From positions 1 through 64,000 of the forward strand of contig JAZNNR010000025.1 in NCBI GenBank assembly GCA_045580325.1: a stretch of DNA of 64,000 nucleotides. The letters are read 5' to 3'. The notes under the pieces were generated by a model that saw only the letters and a program-made list of their open reading frames with translations, had not been told where the DNA came from and made no database searches. This DNA is from SIG672 sp045580325 (GTDB taxonomy: Bacteria > Bacillota > Clostridia > Oscillospirales > CAG-272). Position 1 is the stretch's first letter, and every line of letters starts with the position of its first letter. Shown here in pieces: positions 1 through 9,112 of the stretch. A program made the translations under genes and the position numbers.

Positions 1-666
1 AACGTTAGCTCTGGGGTTGTCCCAGCTACGGAATACTGCCTTAACAGCGCCGATGAGCTGTTCTTTAGGATCGGAGGGGAAATCTGCACCGATCTTTGCC
101 TTATATTCAGCCTTGAACTGATTTGCGAGTTCCTTAAGGTCGTCAGCTGTGAGGTCGACGTCCTGAGTAACTCCCTTTTCTTCTTTCATCTTGTCGATGA
201 GCTCTTCGAAATACTTCTTACCAACTTCCATAACTACGTCAGAATACATCTGAATGAATCTTCTGTAGCAGTCGTAAGCCCATCTTGCGTTACCCGACTT
301 CTTAGCCATAACCTCTACAACTTCTTCGTTAAGACCGAGGTTGAGGATGGTATCCATCATACCGGGCATCGAAGCGCGTGCGCCCGAACGAACCGATACG
401 AGAAGGGGATTTTCGAGGTCGCCGAACTTTTTGCCGGTAACACCTTCCATTTTTACGATGTACTCCATGATTTCAGCCATGATCTCGTCATTGATCTGAC
501 GGCCGTCCTCATAGTACTGTGTGCAGGCTTCTGTTGAGATTGTGAAGCCCTGGGGAACAGGAAGACCGATATTGGTCATCTCTGCGAGGTTAGCTCCCTT
601 ACCGCCAAGGATCTCACGCATATTTGCGTTACCCTCGGAGAAGAGATAGCAATACTTCTTTGCCAT
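1..666 (-). CDS. ppdK: Pyruvate, phosphate dikinase, N-terminal part (cut by window edge)
   Basis: This is the first 222 codons of pyruvate phosphate dikinase, which interconverts pyruvate, ATP and phosphate with PEP, AMP and pyrophosphate in the cytoplasm. The frame stays open to base 1, so the C-terminal part lies outside the window. The visible part belongs to the N-terminal nucleotide-binding domain: GGKGANLAEM at residues 21-30 and the PPDK signature SVRSGARASMPGMMDT at about residues 91-106. The ATG at 666-664 is preceded by a strong GGAGGT ribosome binding site. The phosphohistidine and PEP-binding domains cannot be seen. The signature, spacing and start make the call firm. Confidence 0.95.
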   Translation of the reverse strand, partial: MAKKYCYLFSEGNANMREILGGKGANLAEMTNIGLPVPQGFTISTEACTQYYEDGRQINDEIMAEIMEYIVKMEGVTGKKFGDLENPLLVSVRSGARASMPGMMDTILNLGLNEEVVEVMAKKSGNARWAYDCYRRFIQMYSDVVMEVGKKYFEELIDKMKEEKGVTQDVDLTADDLKELANQFKAEYKAKIGADFPSDPKEQLIGAVKAVFRSWDNPRANV

Positions 667-723
667 AATTCTTTTACCTCCGTAATTTTGTTTTTAATGA
701 TATGCTTTTTTCATTGCCGCAAT

Positions 724-752
724 ATTATAACATATAGTGAAGAAACTTTAAA
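724..752 (-). promoter_or_regulatory. Probable promoter of ppdK
   Basis: On the minus strand a perfect TATAAT -10 (729-724) has a weak TTTAAA -35 (752-747) 17 bp upstream. It lies about 60 bp before the ppdK start in AT-rich DNA. Assigned from consensus match only. Confidence 0.5.
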
Positions 753-824
753 TAGAAAAACAAATGAATTTACAATATTTTAACAATTTTTCTCGCTGTA
801 GCCGCTTTTTTTTGAAAAAAACTA

Positions 825-853
825 TTGCGAAAAGCGAATAAATGTTATATAAT
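825..853 (+). promoter_or_regulatory. Sigma-A promoter of pth
   Basis: TTGCGA (825-830), a 17-bp spacer and TATAAT (848-853) form a near-consensus housekeeping promoter about 65 bp upstream of pth. It is divergent from the ppdK promoter, so the 667-917 gap is a two-way regulatory region. Confidence 0.75.
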
Positions 854-917
854 AAGATGATTGTAAAATGAGATTATAATGCCGTAGAGTTTGCAAACTC
901 CGAAAGGATATACATAA

Positions 918-1544
918 ATGGGAATTTTTGATTTGTTCAAACAGATAGAGAGCAGTAGTCCTGCGCCCACAGGTCCTGTAACGCACATCGTTGTCGGACT
1001 CGGAAATCCGGGCAAGGAATACACATATAACCGTCATAACGCGGGTTTTATGTGTATGGACGTGATATGCGATAAATACCGCGCAAGAGTTGATAAGGCA
1101 AAGTTCAAGGCGCTTGTCGGAGAGTGCAATATTGCAGGAAAGCATATTCTTCTTATGAAGCCGCAGACTTATATGAATAATTCGGGCGAGGCGATACGTG
1201 AAGCTGCTGACTTCTACAACGTGCCCGCAGAGAATATAATAGTAATATTTGACGATATTTCGATCGGTGTGGGAAAGATGCGTATTCGACGAAAAGGAAG
1301 TGCAGGCGGACATAACGGTATAAAGAGTATTATCGCACATCTTTCGACAAGCGAATTTCCCCGTATCAAGCTCGGTGTAGGCGAAAAGCCCTCTCCCGAA
1401 TACGACCTTGTAAGCTGGGTACTCGGCAATATCCCCGAGGTTGACAGAAAAGCTATGTCCGAAGCGTACAGCAAGGCGGCAGATGCACTCGAAGAAATTC
1501 TTTCGGGCGATATGGACAGAGCTATGAATAAGTATAACAGCTAA
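918..1544 (+). CDS. pth: Peptidyl-tRNA hydrolase
   Basis: Pth cleaves the ester bond of peptidyl-tRNAs released from stalled ribosomes and recycles the tRNA. The 208-residue protein shows GLGNPG at 27-32, the catalytic His at 40 in NRHNAGF, PQTYMNNSG at 82-90, the FDD acidic pair at 111-113, and GSAGGHNGI at 127-135. An N-terminal extension of about 20 residues (MGIFDLFKQIES...) precedes the usual start. No better internal start is visible and AAAGG lies before this ATG, so the extension is probably real. The pth-mfd order is conserved in Firmicutes. Confidence 0.95.
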   Translation: MGIFDLFKQIESSSPAPTGPVTHIVVGLGNPGKEYTYNRHNAGFMCMDVICDKYRARVDKAKFKALVGECNIAGKHILLMKPQTYMNNSGEAIREAADFYNVPAENIIVIFDDISIGVGKMRIRRKGSAGGHNGIKSIIAHLSTSEFPRIKLGVGEKPSPEYDLVSWVLGNIPEVDRKAMSEAYSKAADALEEILSGDMDRAMNKYNS

Positions 1545-1573
1545 GGTATAAAACATAAACTAAATAAAATACC

Positions 1574-1750
1574 CACCGGCAGATAAAAACTGCCGGCTTA
1601 GGGCGTTGCCCTAAGAACCCACTAAGAAACTTTTTGGAAAAAGTTTCTTAGAACTTCAAAAACTTTTCTAAAACAAGTAGGATTTTTCTCTTTTAAGAAA
1701 AGTTTTTGGAAAAGTCTGAAAAACCTTTTTTCAAAAAGGTTTTTCAAGAA
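1574..1750 (+). repeat. Intergenic palindromic repeat cluster (family 1, copy 1)
   Basis: Consecutive hairpins fill the pth-mfd gap: CCGGCAG/CTGCCGG (1576-1596), TTAGGGC/GCCCTAA (1598-1614), CTAAGAAACTTTTT/AAAGTTTCTTAG (1622-1651) and AAAAACCTTTTTTC paired with AAAAAGGTTTTT (about 1719-1745). The same A/T-rich arms occur at 11165-11222 and 27255-27355. The first hairpin may terminate pth, but it lacks a strong T-run. The repeat opens a spurious upstream extension of the mfd frame. Confidence 0.75.
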
Positions 1751-1762
1751 AAGGAGAAAATT

Positions 1763-4700
1763 ATGAATCAGATTTTCAGTGCGTTCAGAGGGTCAAGAGA
1801 ATACAGCTCTCTGATAAGCGAAGTAAATAAAAAGAGGGCAAGACAGTTTCCCATACTCGTAAACGGACTTTGCGAGGGCGCAACGCTCTCCTTTGTCGCG
1901 TCCGTGATCCGTGATAGAATGCCAAGGACCACACCTGCGCTTGTCTTCGTCAGAAGTGAAAAAGAGGTCATGCATATGACAAACGCGCTGACAGCTCTCG
2001 GTCTTAACGTAAAGACCTTCTTTTCAAGAGATTTCGTTCTTCGCAACGTGTACGCCTCTCACGAAACCGAGCACGAGCGCCTCGGAGTGTTTTTTGCGGT
2101 GGCAGAGAATTCGTGCGACGCGATAATAGCCACACCCGACGCAGCGATGCAGTACACAGTTCCGAAAGATAGGCTGCTTGAGGCATCGTTTACCCTTTAC
2201 TACGCAGAAAATTACGATATAGAAGGTATCGTATCAAAGCTCGAAAAGGGCGGATATAAAAAGGTAGAGATAGTCGATGCTCCCGGTCAGTATGCAAAAA
2301 GAGGAGATATTCTCGATATATACGCGCCTAAATACGAGGCTCCCGTCAGAATAGAGTTTTACGATACCGAAATAGACCGAATGAGCTATTTCGATATAAT
2401 AAGCCAGAGAAGACTTGACGATATAGAGATGATCTCGGTATCTCCCGTGCGCGAGGTTATCGCCACCGACGAGCAGAAAAAGGAGCTTGCCGCAAGGATA
2501 AGAGAACACGCGAGAAAGGTAAAGGATGAGCGCAGTGCATCCGAGCTTTCCCTTGAGGCAGAGGCACTCGAAAGCGGACGCGACCTCTCGTGCATAGATA
2601 AGTATATAAGCTACGTTTATCCCGAAAGGGCTACACTTTTCGACTATTTTGATGAAGACAGTTTGTTTATAACGATAGAGCTTCCTGCCTGCGTTGATAG
2701 AGCAAAGGCTTTCGAGTGGCAGCAAAGCGAGGATATAAAGACTCTTCTCGAAAGTAAGCTTCTTATTTCCGATTTTTCAGAGCTTTTCATCTGCAAGGAA
2801 GAATTTGCCGCGACTCTTTACGAGCATAAAAATATAGTGGTAGATGCTTTTGCCGTTTCGCTCGGAGCGGACGTCAGACTTCTCGGAATATTTAATTTCC
2901 GCACCAAGCAGATCGCGGGATACGCCGATAATTTCGACCTTCTCTGCGAGGAAATAGAGAACTATTACAGACTTTCGTTTTCGATGACACTCGCCTGTGA
3001 AAGCGAGCCGAGTATGAGAAACACAAGCAATATGCTTGCCGACAGAGGAATAAGGTCGTCTATGATAGATGACACAGAAGCGCAGCTTACCCTTGTCTGC
3101 GCACCGGGTATCGCGGGCTTTGAGCTTACCGATATGAAGGTCGCCTTTCTCTCTGCTTGCCGCTCGGGCGTTCAGGCACAAAGAAAGACAAAGCATACAG
3201 CAAGAAGCTCTAAGATAAAAAAATCGTCGGGAGAAGCGATACTTTCGTATAGCGAGCTTGCTGTCGGCGACTACGTGGTACACGTAAATCACGGAATAGG
3301 ACAGTATCTCGGACTTGAAAGCCTTGTAGTCGCGGGAGTACGTAAGGATTTTGTAAAAATCAAATATGCAGGCACCGATATGCTTTACCTGCCCTGTAAT
3401 CAGCTTGAAACTATCTCCAAATATATAGGCGCAGGAGCTGCCGATAAAGAGGTAAGACTATCGAAAATGGGCGGCGGCGAATGGACAAAGACCAAAACGA
3501 AGGTCAAGGCGGCGGCAAAAGAAATGGCAAAGGAGCTTATACAGCTTTACGCCGCAAGACTAAGACGCCCCGGACACGCTTTCGGACCAGACGATGCGCT
3601 CACCCGTGAATTTGCAAGCAGCTTTGAATACGAAGAAACCGAAGGACAGCTCGAGGCAATAGAAGAGGTAAGTCGCGATATGGAAAAACCATATCCGATG
3701 GACAGACTCCTCTGCGGCGACGTAGGATACGGAAAAACAGAGGTCGCACTTCGCGCGGCATTCAAGGCGGTGGCAGGCTCGAAGCAGGTTGCCGTACTCG
3801 TTCCGACGACGATCCTTGCGATGCAGCATTTTCGCACGTTCACCTCGAGAATGAGGGGATTTCCGATAAAGGTCGAAATGCTCTCGCGCGTTGTATCCCC
3901 GAAACAGCAGGAGATCATACTTCGCGCGGTAAAAAGGGGTGAGGTCGATATTCTTATAGGAACACATCGGATCCTCTCGTCTGATATTGAGTTCAGAGAC
4001 CTCGGACTTGTAATTGTCGATGAGGAACAGCGTTTCGGAGTCGCGCAAAAGGAAAAGCTCAAGAAAATGGTAGGAAACGTCGATTTCCTCACACTTACGG
4101 CAACGCCTATACCGAGAACGCTCAATATGGCGATGAGCGGTATAAGAGATATGTCGGTGCTCGAAGAAGCGCCGGGCGACAGAATGCCCGTGCAGACCTA
4201 CGTTACCGAGTACGATATGTCAATTATATACGACGCAATAAATAAAGAGCTTCACCGCGGCGGACAGGTATTTTACCTTTGCAATAACGTAGAGAAAATA
4301 TATCCGCTTTCGGCAAGACTCTCAAAGGAATTTCCCGATGCCGTCGTTCGTGTTGCTCACGGACAGATGGATAAGGAGGATCTCTCAGATATATGGCAGA
4401 CGATGATAAGCGGTGAGACTGATATACTCGTTTGCACGACCATAATCGAAACAGGAGTTGATATTCCCAACGCCAATACGCTTATAATAGAAGATGCCGA
4501 TAAGATGGGACTTTCCCAGCTTCATCAGATAAGAGGAAGAGTAGGGCGCTCAAGCAGAAGAGCATACGCGTATTTCACCTATAATAAAGGAAAGGTTTTA
4601 ACAGAGATCGCATCTAAGCGTCTTGCGGCAATACGCGACTTCACCGAATTCGGCGCGGGATTCAAGGTCGCTATGCGCGATATGGAAATACGAGGCGCGG

Positions 4701-5272
4701 GAAATATACTCGGAGCTGAACAGCACGGACATATGTCGAGCGTCGGATATGAGCTGTATATGAAGCTTCTCAACGAGGCGGTGCTTGAAGAAAAGGGCGA
4801 GGCTGTCAAAAAGCGCGTAGAATGTACGGTGAATATGGGTATAGATGCCTATATCCCCGAAAAATACATTTCGGGTTCGGCACAGAGAATAGACGCGTAC
4901 AGGAAAATATCTCTTATAACAAATAAAGACGATATGTATGACGTGGCAGACGAATTTATCGATAGATACGGCGATATGCCAAAGGTTACCGATAATCTTC
5001 TGCGTATATCTCTGCTTCGTGCGCTCGGTTCAGAGGTCGGCATTTCAAAGATAACTGCGCAGACTCGCGGAGTGCTCTTCACCCCTGCGAAGATGAACGC
5101 GTCGGCGTGGTCGGCTCTTGCGGCAAGAAACAACGGCAGAATACTGCTCAGCACAGGAATATCGCCATCAGTTTCGTGTAAGCCGCTCAAAAACGAGTCA
5201 AATCTCGACTGTGCCGAGAAAATGTTAAAGGAATATATACAAATAGTCAATGAAAACGGCTGGAATAGCTGA
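1763..5272 (+). CDS. mfd: Transcription-repair coupling factor Mfd
   Basis: Mfd removes RNA polymerase stalled at DNA lesions and recruits the UvrA excision machinery. The 1169-residue protein has an N-terminal UvrB-homology region, an RNA-polymerase-interacting region (residues about 505-565, with HVNHGIGQYLGL), and a superfamily 2 translocase: Walker A GDVGYGKT near 652, DEEQ near 753, TATPIPRT, and the RGRVGRS box. The C-terminal TRCF domain is present. The frame is open from 1706, but those codons lie in an intergenic repeat. The ATG at 1763 has AAGGAG at 1751-1756 and starts where the family starts, so I chose it. Confidence 0.97.
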   Translation: MNQIFSAFRGSREYSSLISEVNKKRARQFPILVNGLCEGATLSFVASVIRDRMPRTTPALVFVRSEKEVMHMTNALTALGLNVKTFFSRDFVLRNVYASHETEHERLGVFFAVAENSCDAIIATPDAAMQYTVPKDRLLEASFTLYYAENYDIEGIVSKLEKGGYKKVEIVDAPGQYAKRGDILDIYAPKYEAPVRIEFYDTEIDRMSYFDIISQRRLDDIEMISVSPVREVIATDEQKKELAARIREHARKVKDERSASELSLEAEALESGRDLSCIDKYISYVYPERATLFDYFDEDSLFITIELPACVDRAKAFEWQQSEDIKTLLESKLLISDFSELFICKEEFAATLYEHKNIVVDAFAVSLGADVRLLGIFNFRTKQIAGYADNFDLLCEEIENYYRLSFSMTLACESEPSMRNTSNMLADRGIRSSMIDDTEAQLTLVCAPGIAGFELTDMKVAFLSACRSGVQAQRKTKHTARSSKIKKSSGEAILSYSELAVGDYVVHVNHGIGQYLGLESLVVAGVRKDFVKIKYAGTDMLYLPCNQLETISKYIGAGAADKEVRLSKMGGGEWTKTKTKVKAAAKEMAKELIQLYAARLRRPGHAFGPDDALTREFASSFEYEETEGQLEAIEEVSRDMEKPYPMDRLLCGDVGYGKTEVALRAAFKAVAGSKQVAVLVPTTILAMQHFRTFTSRMRGFPIKVEMLSRVVSPKQQEIILRAVKRGEVDILIGTHRILSSDIEFRDLGLVIVDEEQRFGVAQKEKLKKMVGNVDFLTLTATPIPRTLNMAMSGIRDMSVLEEAPGDRMPVQTYVTEYDMSIIYDAINKELHRGGQVFYLCNNVEKIYPLSARLSKEFPDAVVRVAHGQMDKEDLSDIWQTMISGETDILVCTTIIETGVDIPNANTLIIEDADKMGLSQLHQIRGRVGRSSRRAYAYFTYNKGKVLTEIASKRLAAIRDFTEFGAGFKVAMRDMEIRGAGNILGAEQHGHMSSVGYELYMKLLNEAVLEEKGEAVKKRVECTVNMGIDAYIPEKYISGSAQRIDAYRKISLITNKDDMYDVADEFIDRYGDMPKVTDNLLRISLLRALGSEVGISKITAQTRGVLFTPAKMNASAWSALAARNNGRILLSTGISPSVSCKPLKNESNLDCAEKMLKEYIQIVNENGWNS

Positions 5273-5345
5273 TAAATATTTGATAAAATCAGTAAAAATC
5301 AGTGAAAATCAGTGAAACAGAATATAAATTCTGAAAGGAAATGTT

Positions 5346-6449
5346 ATGAAAAAAAGTAGCTTTATGCGTTTTACCGCCCTTCTTCTTGCGGTGCTTATGA
5401 TGCTTCCTATGTTTTCCGCGTGCGGAAATAAAGAAAAGGTCGTGCTCGAATATAAGGGGAAGACGATAACAGAGGGTATGTACTCATACTGGATGAAAAA
5501 CTGGAAGGACTACTACCTCGAGCACTATTCGGACGTAAAGGACACCCCTGAATACTGGAACAGTATGAACGAGGCAGGAGTAACGAACGGCGAGTATCTA
5601 TCCACACAGATAAAGACGAGAATAGACTTTTATCTTATAGGAATGGTGCTTTTCGACGAGCTCGGTCTTAAGCTGAGCGACGAAACGAAAAAGTCGATAA
5701 ATGAGGATATAAACGCGCAGATAGGACATTACGGAAGCCGCTCGGAGTACGTCAAGGTGCTTAAAAGTAAATACGGTATGACGATAAGCGAAATAAAGAA
5801 GGTCTTTACCGCCGAGGAAGAATATCTCGCGGTGTATGAGTATCTCTACGATGAAATAAGAGGTAAAGAAACGGCAAACGAAGCCGAGCTTGACGAGTAC
5901 TACAAGACCTACTACGCGCGCGTAAAATACGTAATGTTCCTGAAAAATATAAAGTACGTTTATAATGACGACGGAACACGCAAGACCGACGCAAACGGTA
6001 TGTACCTTACAGAAAAGCTGACAGACGATGAGAAGGCAGCCGTTACCGAAAAAGCCGACAGCGTATATAAGGAAGCGCTTGAAGGCGCGAATATGAACGA
6101 CCTTATGGAAAAATATATGAAGGAATTCGGATTTTCGCTCTCAAAAACGCCTAACGGATTTTATATAAGCGCGGACGATTACACCTCGCATTCGTCGACG
6201 GTAACTGCCGCCGCACTTGAAATGAAGGAAAACGAAGTAAAGCTCTGCGAAAACGATGACTGCTATTTCATAATAAAGAAGCTCGACCTTCCCGAAAAGG
6301 GATACGCATCGACGACCGACAGTAATCAGTTTGAAAAATTTGTTTACTACGTAAACTCTCAGAAATTTGCAAAGAAGTTTTCGGATCTTGCAAAAAATAT
6401 CGAGTATAATAAAGAAATCATAGAAAAATACGTGTTCGAAGAACTGTAA
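5346..6449 (+). CDS. PrsA/SurA-like foldase lipoprotein (parvulin-type)
   Basis: A 367-residue exported lipoprotein. The signal peptide runs to a lipobox with Cys26 (FSAC), so the mature protein should be anchored outside the membrane. Residues about 35-190 resemble the helical SurA/PrsA N-terminal domain. A later segment beginning VKYVMFLKN, ending with CYFIIKKLDLPEKG, has the layout of a PpiC/parvulin rotamase domain, though diverged. A foldase lipoprotein directly after mfd is a common clostridial arrangement. Expected role: folding of secreted proteins. Isomerase activity cannot be judged from sequence, and the domain could be a chaperone only. Confidence 0.7.
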   Translation: MKKSSFMRFTALLLAVLMMLPMFSACGNKEKVVLEYKGKTITEGMYSYWMKNWKDYYLEHYSDVKDTPEYWNSMNEAGVTNGEYLSTQIKTRIDFYLIGMVLFDELGLKLSDETKKSINEDINAQIGHYGSRSEYVKVLKSKYGMTISEIKKVFTAEEEYLAVYEYLYDEIRGKETANEAELDEYYKTYYARVKYVMFLKNIKYVYNDDGTRKTDANGMYLTEKLTDDEKAAVTEKADSVYKEALEGANMNDLMEKYMKEFGFSLSKTPNGFYISADDYTSHSSTVTAAALEMKENEVKLCENDDCYFIIKKLDLPEKGYASTTDSNQFEKFVYYVNSQKFAKKFSDLAKNIEYNKEIIEKYVFEEL

Positions 6450-6450
6450 A

Positions 6451-6495
6451 AAAAGACCGTACAAGCCGACTAAATGACTTGTACGGTTTTATTTT
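6451..6495. terminator. Bidirectional terminator between prsA-like gene and ruvX
   Basis: ACCGTACAAG (6456-6465) pairs with CTTGTACGGT (6478-6487). It is flanked by an A-run on the left and a T-run on the right, so it can end transcription of both convergent genes. Confidence 0.85.
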
Positions 6496-6911
6496 TATTT
6501 CTTTGTATCAAGATAGTTTTGAAGTATTATCTGAGCCGAAAGAGTATCGACCACGTTCTTACGCTTAGCGCCGCGGGTGTCGGTGGCGTTAAGTATCTTG
6601 TGAGCGAGCATCGTAGTACAGCGCTCGTCAAAAAGTATTACGGGAAGCCCCGTGTCCTTTTCGATAAGTCCCGCGAGATACTGCACCTTTGATGAGCTGT
6701 CGCCTCGGCTGCCGTCCATATTTATCGGGTTGCCGATGACTATTTCACTTATGTCGTGCTCTTTTACAAGCTCGCATATATGCTCGATAAGCACGCGGTC
6801 GCCGCTTGCTTTAAAGGTTCCGATACCGTTTGCCGTAAGTCCGAGAAGGTCGCTCACCGCAAAGCCGGTGCGAACCCGACCGTAGTCTATTCCCAAAATT
6901 CTTTTTGCCAC
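6495..6911 (-). CDS. ruvX: Holliday junction resolvase-like / pre-16S rRNA nuclease (RuvX/YqgF)
   Basis: YqgF-family RNase H-fold nuclease, implicated in maturation of the 16S rRNA 5' end. The 138-residue protein begins VAKRILGIDYGRVRTG, the diagnostic first acidic motif. It continues with GNPINMDGSRG and LFDERCTT, and ends with a DTLSAQIILQNYL helix. I start at the GTG (6911-6909), which has ACGGAG just upstream and gives the standard family length. The longer frame to 7004 would overlap the preceding hydrolase by 47 bp. It is the last gene of a three-gene minus operon. Confidence 0.9.
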   Translation of the reverse strand: MAKRILGIDYGRVRTGFAVSDLLGLTANGIGTFKASGDRVLIEHICELVKEHDISEIVIGNPINMDGSRGDSSSKVQYLAGLIEKDTGLPVILFDERCTTMLAHKILNATDTRGAKRKNVVDTLSAQIILQNYLDTKK

Positions 6912-6957
6912 TTTTTTCTCCGTAAAAGCCGCATATTCGCGGCAGATTTTTATAAGC

Positions 6958-7935
6958 TTAAAGAATACGCATACTTTGCGCCATAAGCTCGACCTTGGCG
7001 TCAATTACCTTGTCGATCCAGACAATAAGGTCGTCAAAAGCCTCAAGCCTTTTCAGACCTGTAAGTACCTCGTGGCGCTCGTTTTCGTAAATTTTAAGGG
7101 TCAGATCGGATATTCCCGCATCAAAATACTTGTCGTAAAGAGCGTTTACTCCCTGTCCGTAATCTCCGACAGGGTCTTCGCTTCCCGAAACGATATAAAT
7201 GGGGAGCGAACAGGGCGGGAGGTGCCCCTTGTTGTAGTCTATTATCATAAACATATCGTGATATGCACGCGCGGTAAATCTGAACGTACAGAATTTGTCG
7301 CTGTTGTAACGTGAGAGCTCATCCTTGTCGGTCGTTACCCAAGCGTTGCCCTTTGACTCTTTGATCTCGTCTGTAAAACGCTTGTTGTATCCGCCGAAGG
7401 CAAGCTTAAAGAGCAAGGGACTGCGATGGCGCTTTCCTCTGAAAAAGGAGATTATATTCGCGGCTATCTTTCCTGCTTTTGCGGGAAGATCATCTCCGCA
7501 AGTACCCGAAATGATAAGAGCGTCTATACTTTCTTCGGGGTAAGCGGCGGCGTATGCACGCGCTATAAACGAGCCGAAGCTGTGGCCGAGAAGAAAATAG
7601 GGAAGCCTTCTGTATTTTTTTCGCATTATACAGCGCAGCTTTTCGACGTCCTCAAGCAGATATTTGTCGCCGTCATTTGACGCGAAAAATCCAAGATCCT
7701 CGTCAGAACTTGCCGTGTGTCCGTGTCCGAGCAGGTCGTGTCCGCATACGACGATTCCCTTTGAGGCAAGAAATTGTGCAAGCTCCTCGTAGCGCCCCAT
7801 ATGCTCGCACATACCGTGAACTATCTGTACGACAGCACGCGGGTTTCCTGCGGGAGTCCATACATAGTAGGCTATATTGTCAAGGCTGTTTGAGGATTCA
7901 AACGTTCCCGAAGCTTTTGTGAAGGTGTTTTCCAT
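6958..7935 (-). CDS. Alpha/beta hydrolase, monoacylglycerol lipase/lysophospholipase type
   Basis: A 325-residue cytoplasmic serine hydrolase of the lysophospholipase-like (PldB/MGL) branch. It shows an oxyanion-region HGMCEH, GHDLLGHGHT, the nucleophile elbow GHSFG, the acid in SGSEDPVG and the catalytic His in ENERHEVL, so the triad is complete. No signal peptide is seen. It lies 24 bp after the PfkB-like gene and 46 bp before ruvX on the same strand. Start ATG 7935 has AAAGG at the right distance. Substrate unknown; a glycerolipid or lysophospholipid is the usual guess. Confidence 0.85.
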   Translation of the reverse strand: MENTFTKASGTFESSNSLDNIAYYVWTPAGNPRAVVQIVHGMCEHMGRYEELAQFLASKGIVVCGHDLLGHGHTASSDEDLGFFASNDGDKYLLEDVEKLRCIMRKKYRRLPYFLLGHSFGSFIARAYAAAYPEESIDALIISGTCGDDLPAKAGKIAANIISFFRGKRHRSPLLFKLAFGGYNKRFTDEIKESKGNAWVTTDKDELSRYNSDKFCTFRFTARAYHDMFMIIDYNKGHLPPCSLPIYIVSGSEDPVGDYGQGVNALYDKYFDAGISDLTLKIYENERHEVLTGLKRLEAFDDLIVWIDKVIDAKVELMAQSMRIL

Positions 7936-7959
7936 AAGAGCGACCTTTCTGAAATACAG

Positions 7960-8904
7960 TTATACTCTGGCAATTTTGATGTCGTATTCGTTTTCTGCGC
8001 AGAATTCACGGAGCTGTTCGCGCGTAGGGATCTTAATGTCGTGCTTTTCTTTAGCCATCTTACTTGCCGCAGAGCCGACAAGACAAGCGCGTCTTATATC
8101 CTGCGTTATAAGATACTCGGACGAAACTATCGCAGATTCAACGTCCACGAAAGCGCTCGAGGGAGCGTTGTCGAGATTATAAGGACCGAGTACGTTGTGG
8201 AATTTTCCGTCATAAACGAAGAAACCGCTTTCGCCAAGACGCAAAACGTAATATTTTGCCTTGACAGTCTGACCGAGCGTTATGCAAGCCTTAAGACAGT
8301 TTTCAAGCGAGGTAGGATTTACACCCGTGTGGATATAGACCTCCTGCTTGCTTGCAAAGAAGACCTCCACGTTTTCAAGCTGACCGAGCTGAAGACCGAG
8401 CTGAGCGGGTGAAGCATCAAGGAAAACAGGGATATTGTGTGATTTTGCAAGCGTAGTTATAGCGACAGCAAGCTGGAAAGGAATTTCAAGAGTCATATAT
8501 ATTGCATCGGGATAGGTAGCGAAAGCCGCTTCTATCTGACTCATTGAAAAGCTCTTGTTAGCCCCGGGATAAATAATTCTTCTTTTTGAATCGTACTGCT
8601 TTTCATAAAGATAAACAGAGAGTCCGGTGGGGTGAGCAGGGTCAACGTAGACCGAGGTAGTATTTATAGAATTAAAATTATAGAAATTACGGAGTCTGTT
8701 TCCGTCGTTATCCTGACCTACGCAGGTACAAAAGACGCTTTCAAGTCCCATACGGGCAACGGCAACAGCCGCGTTACCGCCCTTTCCGCCCGGACGAAGC
8801 TCGTAGCCGTCTTCGACTACCGTTTGGTTTGCAATAGGCAAACGGGCGGTCTGCATATGCATTTCTATGTAAGAATTGCCAATCGTCAAAATTCTGCCTT
8901 TCAC
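7960..8904 (-). CDS. PfkB-family carbohydrate/nucleoside kinase with degenerate active site
   Basis: A 314-residue ribokinase-fold protein. The first PfkB signature is intact (RPGGKGGNAAVAVARMG, near residues 35-52) and the fold continues through FLDASPAQ and the YYVLRLGESGFFV strand. The second signature, normally DTTGAGDAF with the catalytic Asp, reads DNAPSSAFVDVESA. The GAGD anion hole and base are missing. It may be a binding protein or regulator rather than a kinase. The frame begins at a GTG at 8910, but that overlaps the AGGAGG box (8915-8910). The GTG at 8904 sits 5 nt after the box and is the likely start. First gene of the pfkB-hydrolase-ruvX operon. Confidence 0.8.
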   Translation of the reverse strand: MKGRILTIGNSYIEMHMQTARLPIANQTVVEDGYELRPGGKGGNAAVAVARMGLESVFCTCVGQDNDGNRLRNFYNFNSINTTSVYVDPAHPTGLSVYLYEKQYDSKRRIIYPGANKSFSMSQIEAAFATYPDAIYMTLEIPFQLAVAITTLAKSHNIPVFLDASPAQLGLQLGQLENVEVFFASKQEVYIHTGVNPTSLENCLKACITLGQTVKAKYYVLRLGESGFFVYDGKFHNVLGPYNLDNAPSSAFVDVESAIVSSEYLITQDIRRACLVGSAASKMAKEKHDIKIPTREQLREFCAENEYDIKIARV

Positions 8905-9050
8905 GGGCACCTCCTATATAAACTAAAAAATTATATACACATCTATTTTATCACGAGAGTCGCATAAAGTCAAGGAATATGAGCGAAATATTTAAAAAAT
9001 ACTGAAATAAATATTTATTTTTATATTTATCTAAAAATTATGCGCGCTAC

Positions 9051-9079
9051 TTGTAACTCTACTAAAAATCTGTTATAAT
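9051..9079 (+). promoter_or_regulatory. Sigma-A promoter of the U32 protein gene
   Basis: TTGTAA (9051-9056), 17-bp spacer, TATAAT (9074-9079), 33 bp before the start codon. Near consensus with ideal spacing. Confidence 0.7.
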
Positions 9080-9112
9080 GACTTATACTATAAAAATAAA
9101 GGACACATTTTT

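Noticed and set aside
822..1556. Long minus-strand frame (244 codons) opposite pth
   Set aside because: It lies antisense to a gene with complete Pth motifs, is rich in unusual residue runs, and has no ribosome binding site or homologue pattern.
1706..1762. N-terminal extension of mfd to 1706
   Set aside because: The extra codons fall in the family 1 repeat; the ATG at 1763 has an AAGGAG box and matches the family start.
6912..7004. Extended RuvX start at 7004
   Set aside because: It overlaps the preceding hydrolase gene, while the GTG at 6911 has a ribosome binding site and gives the standard length.
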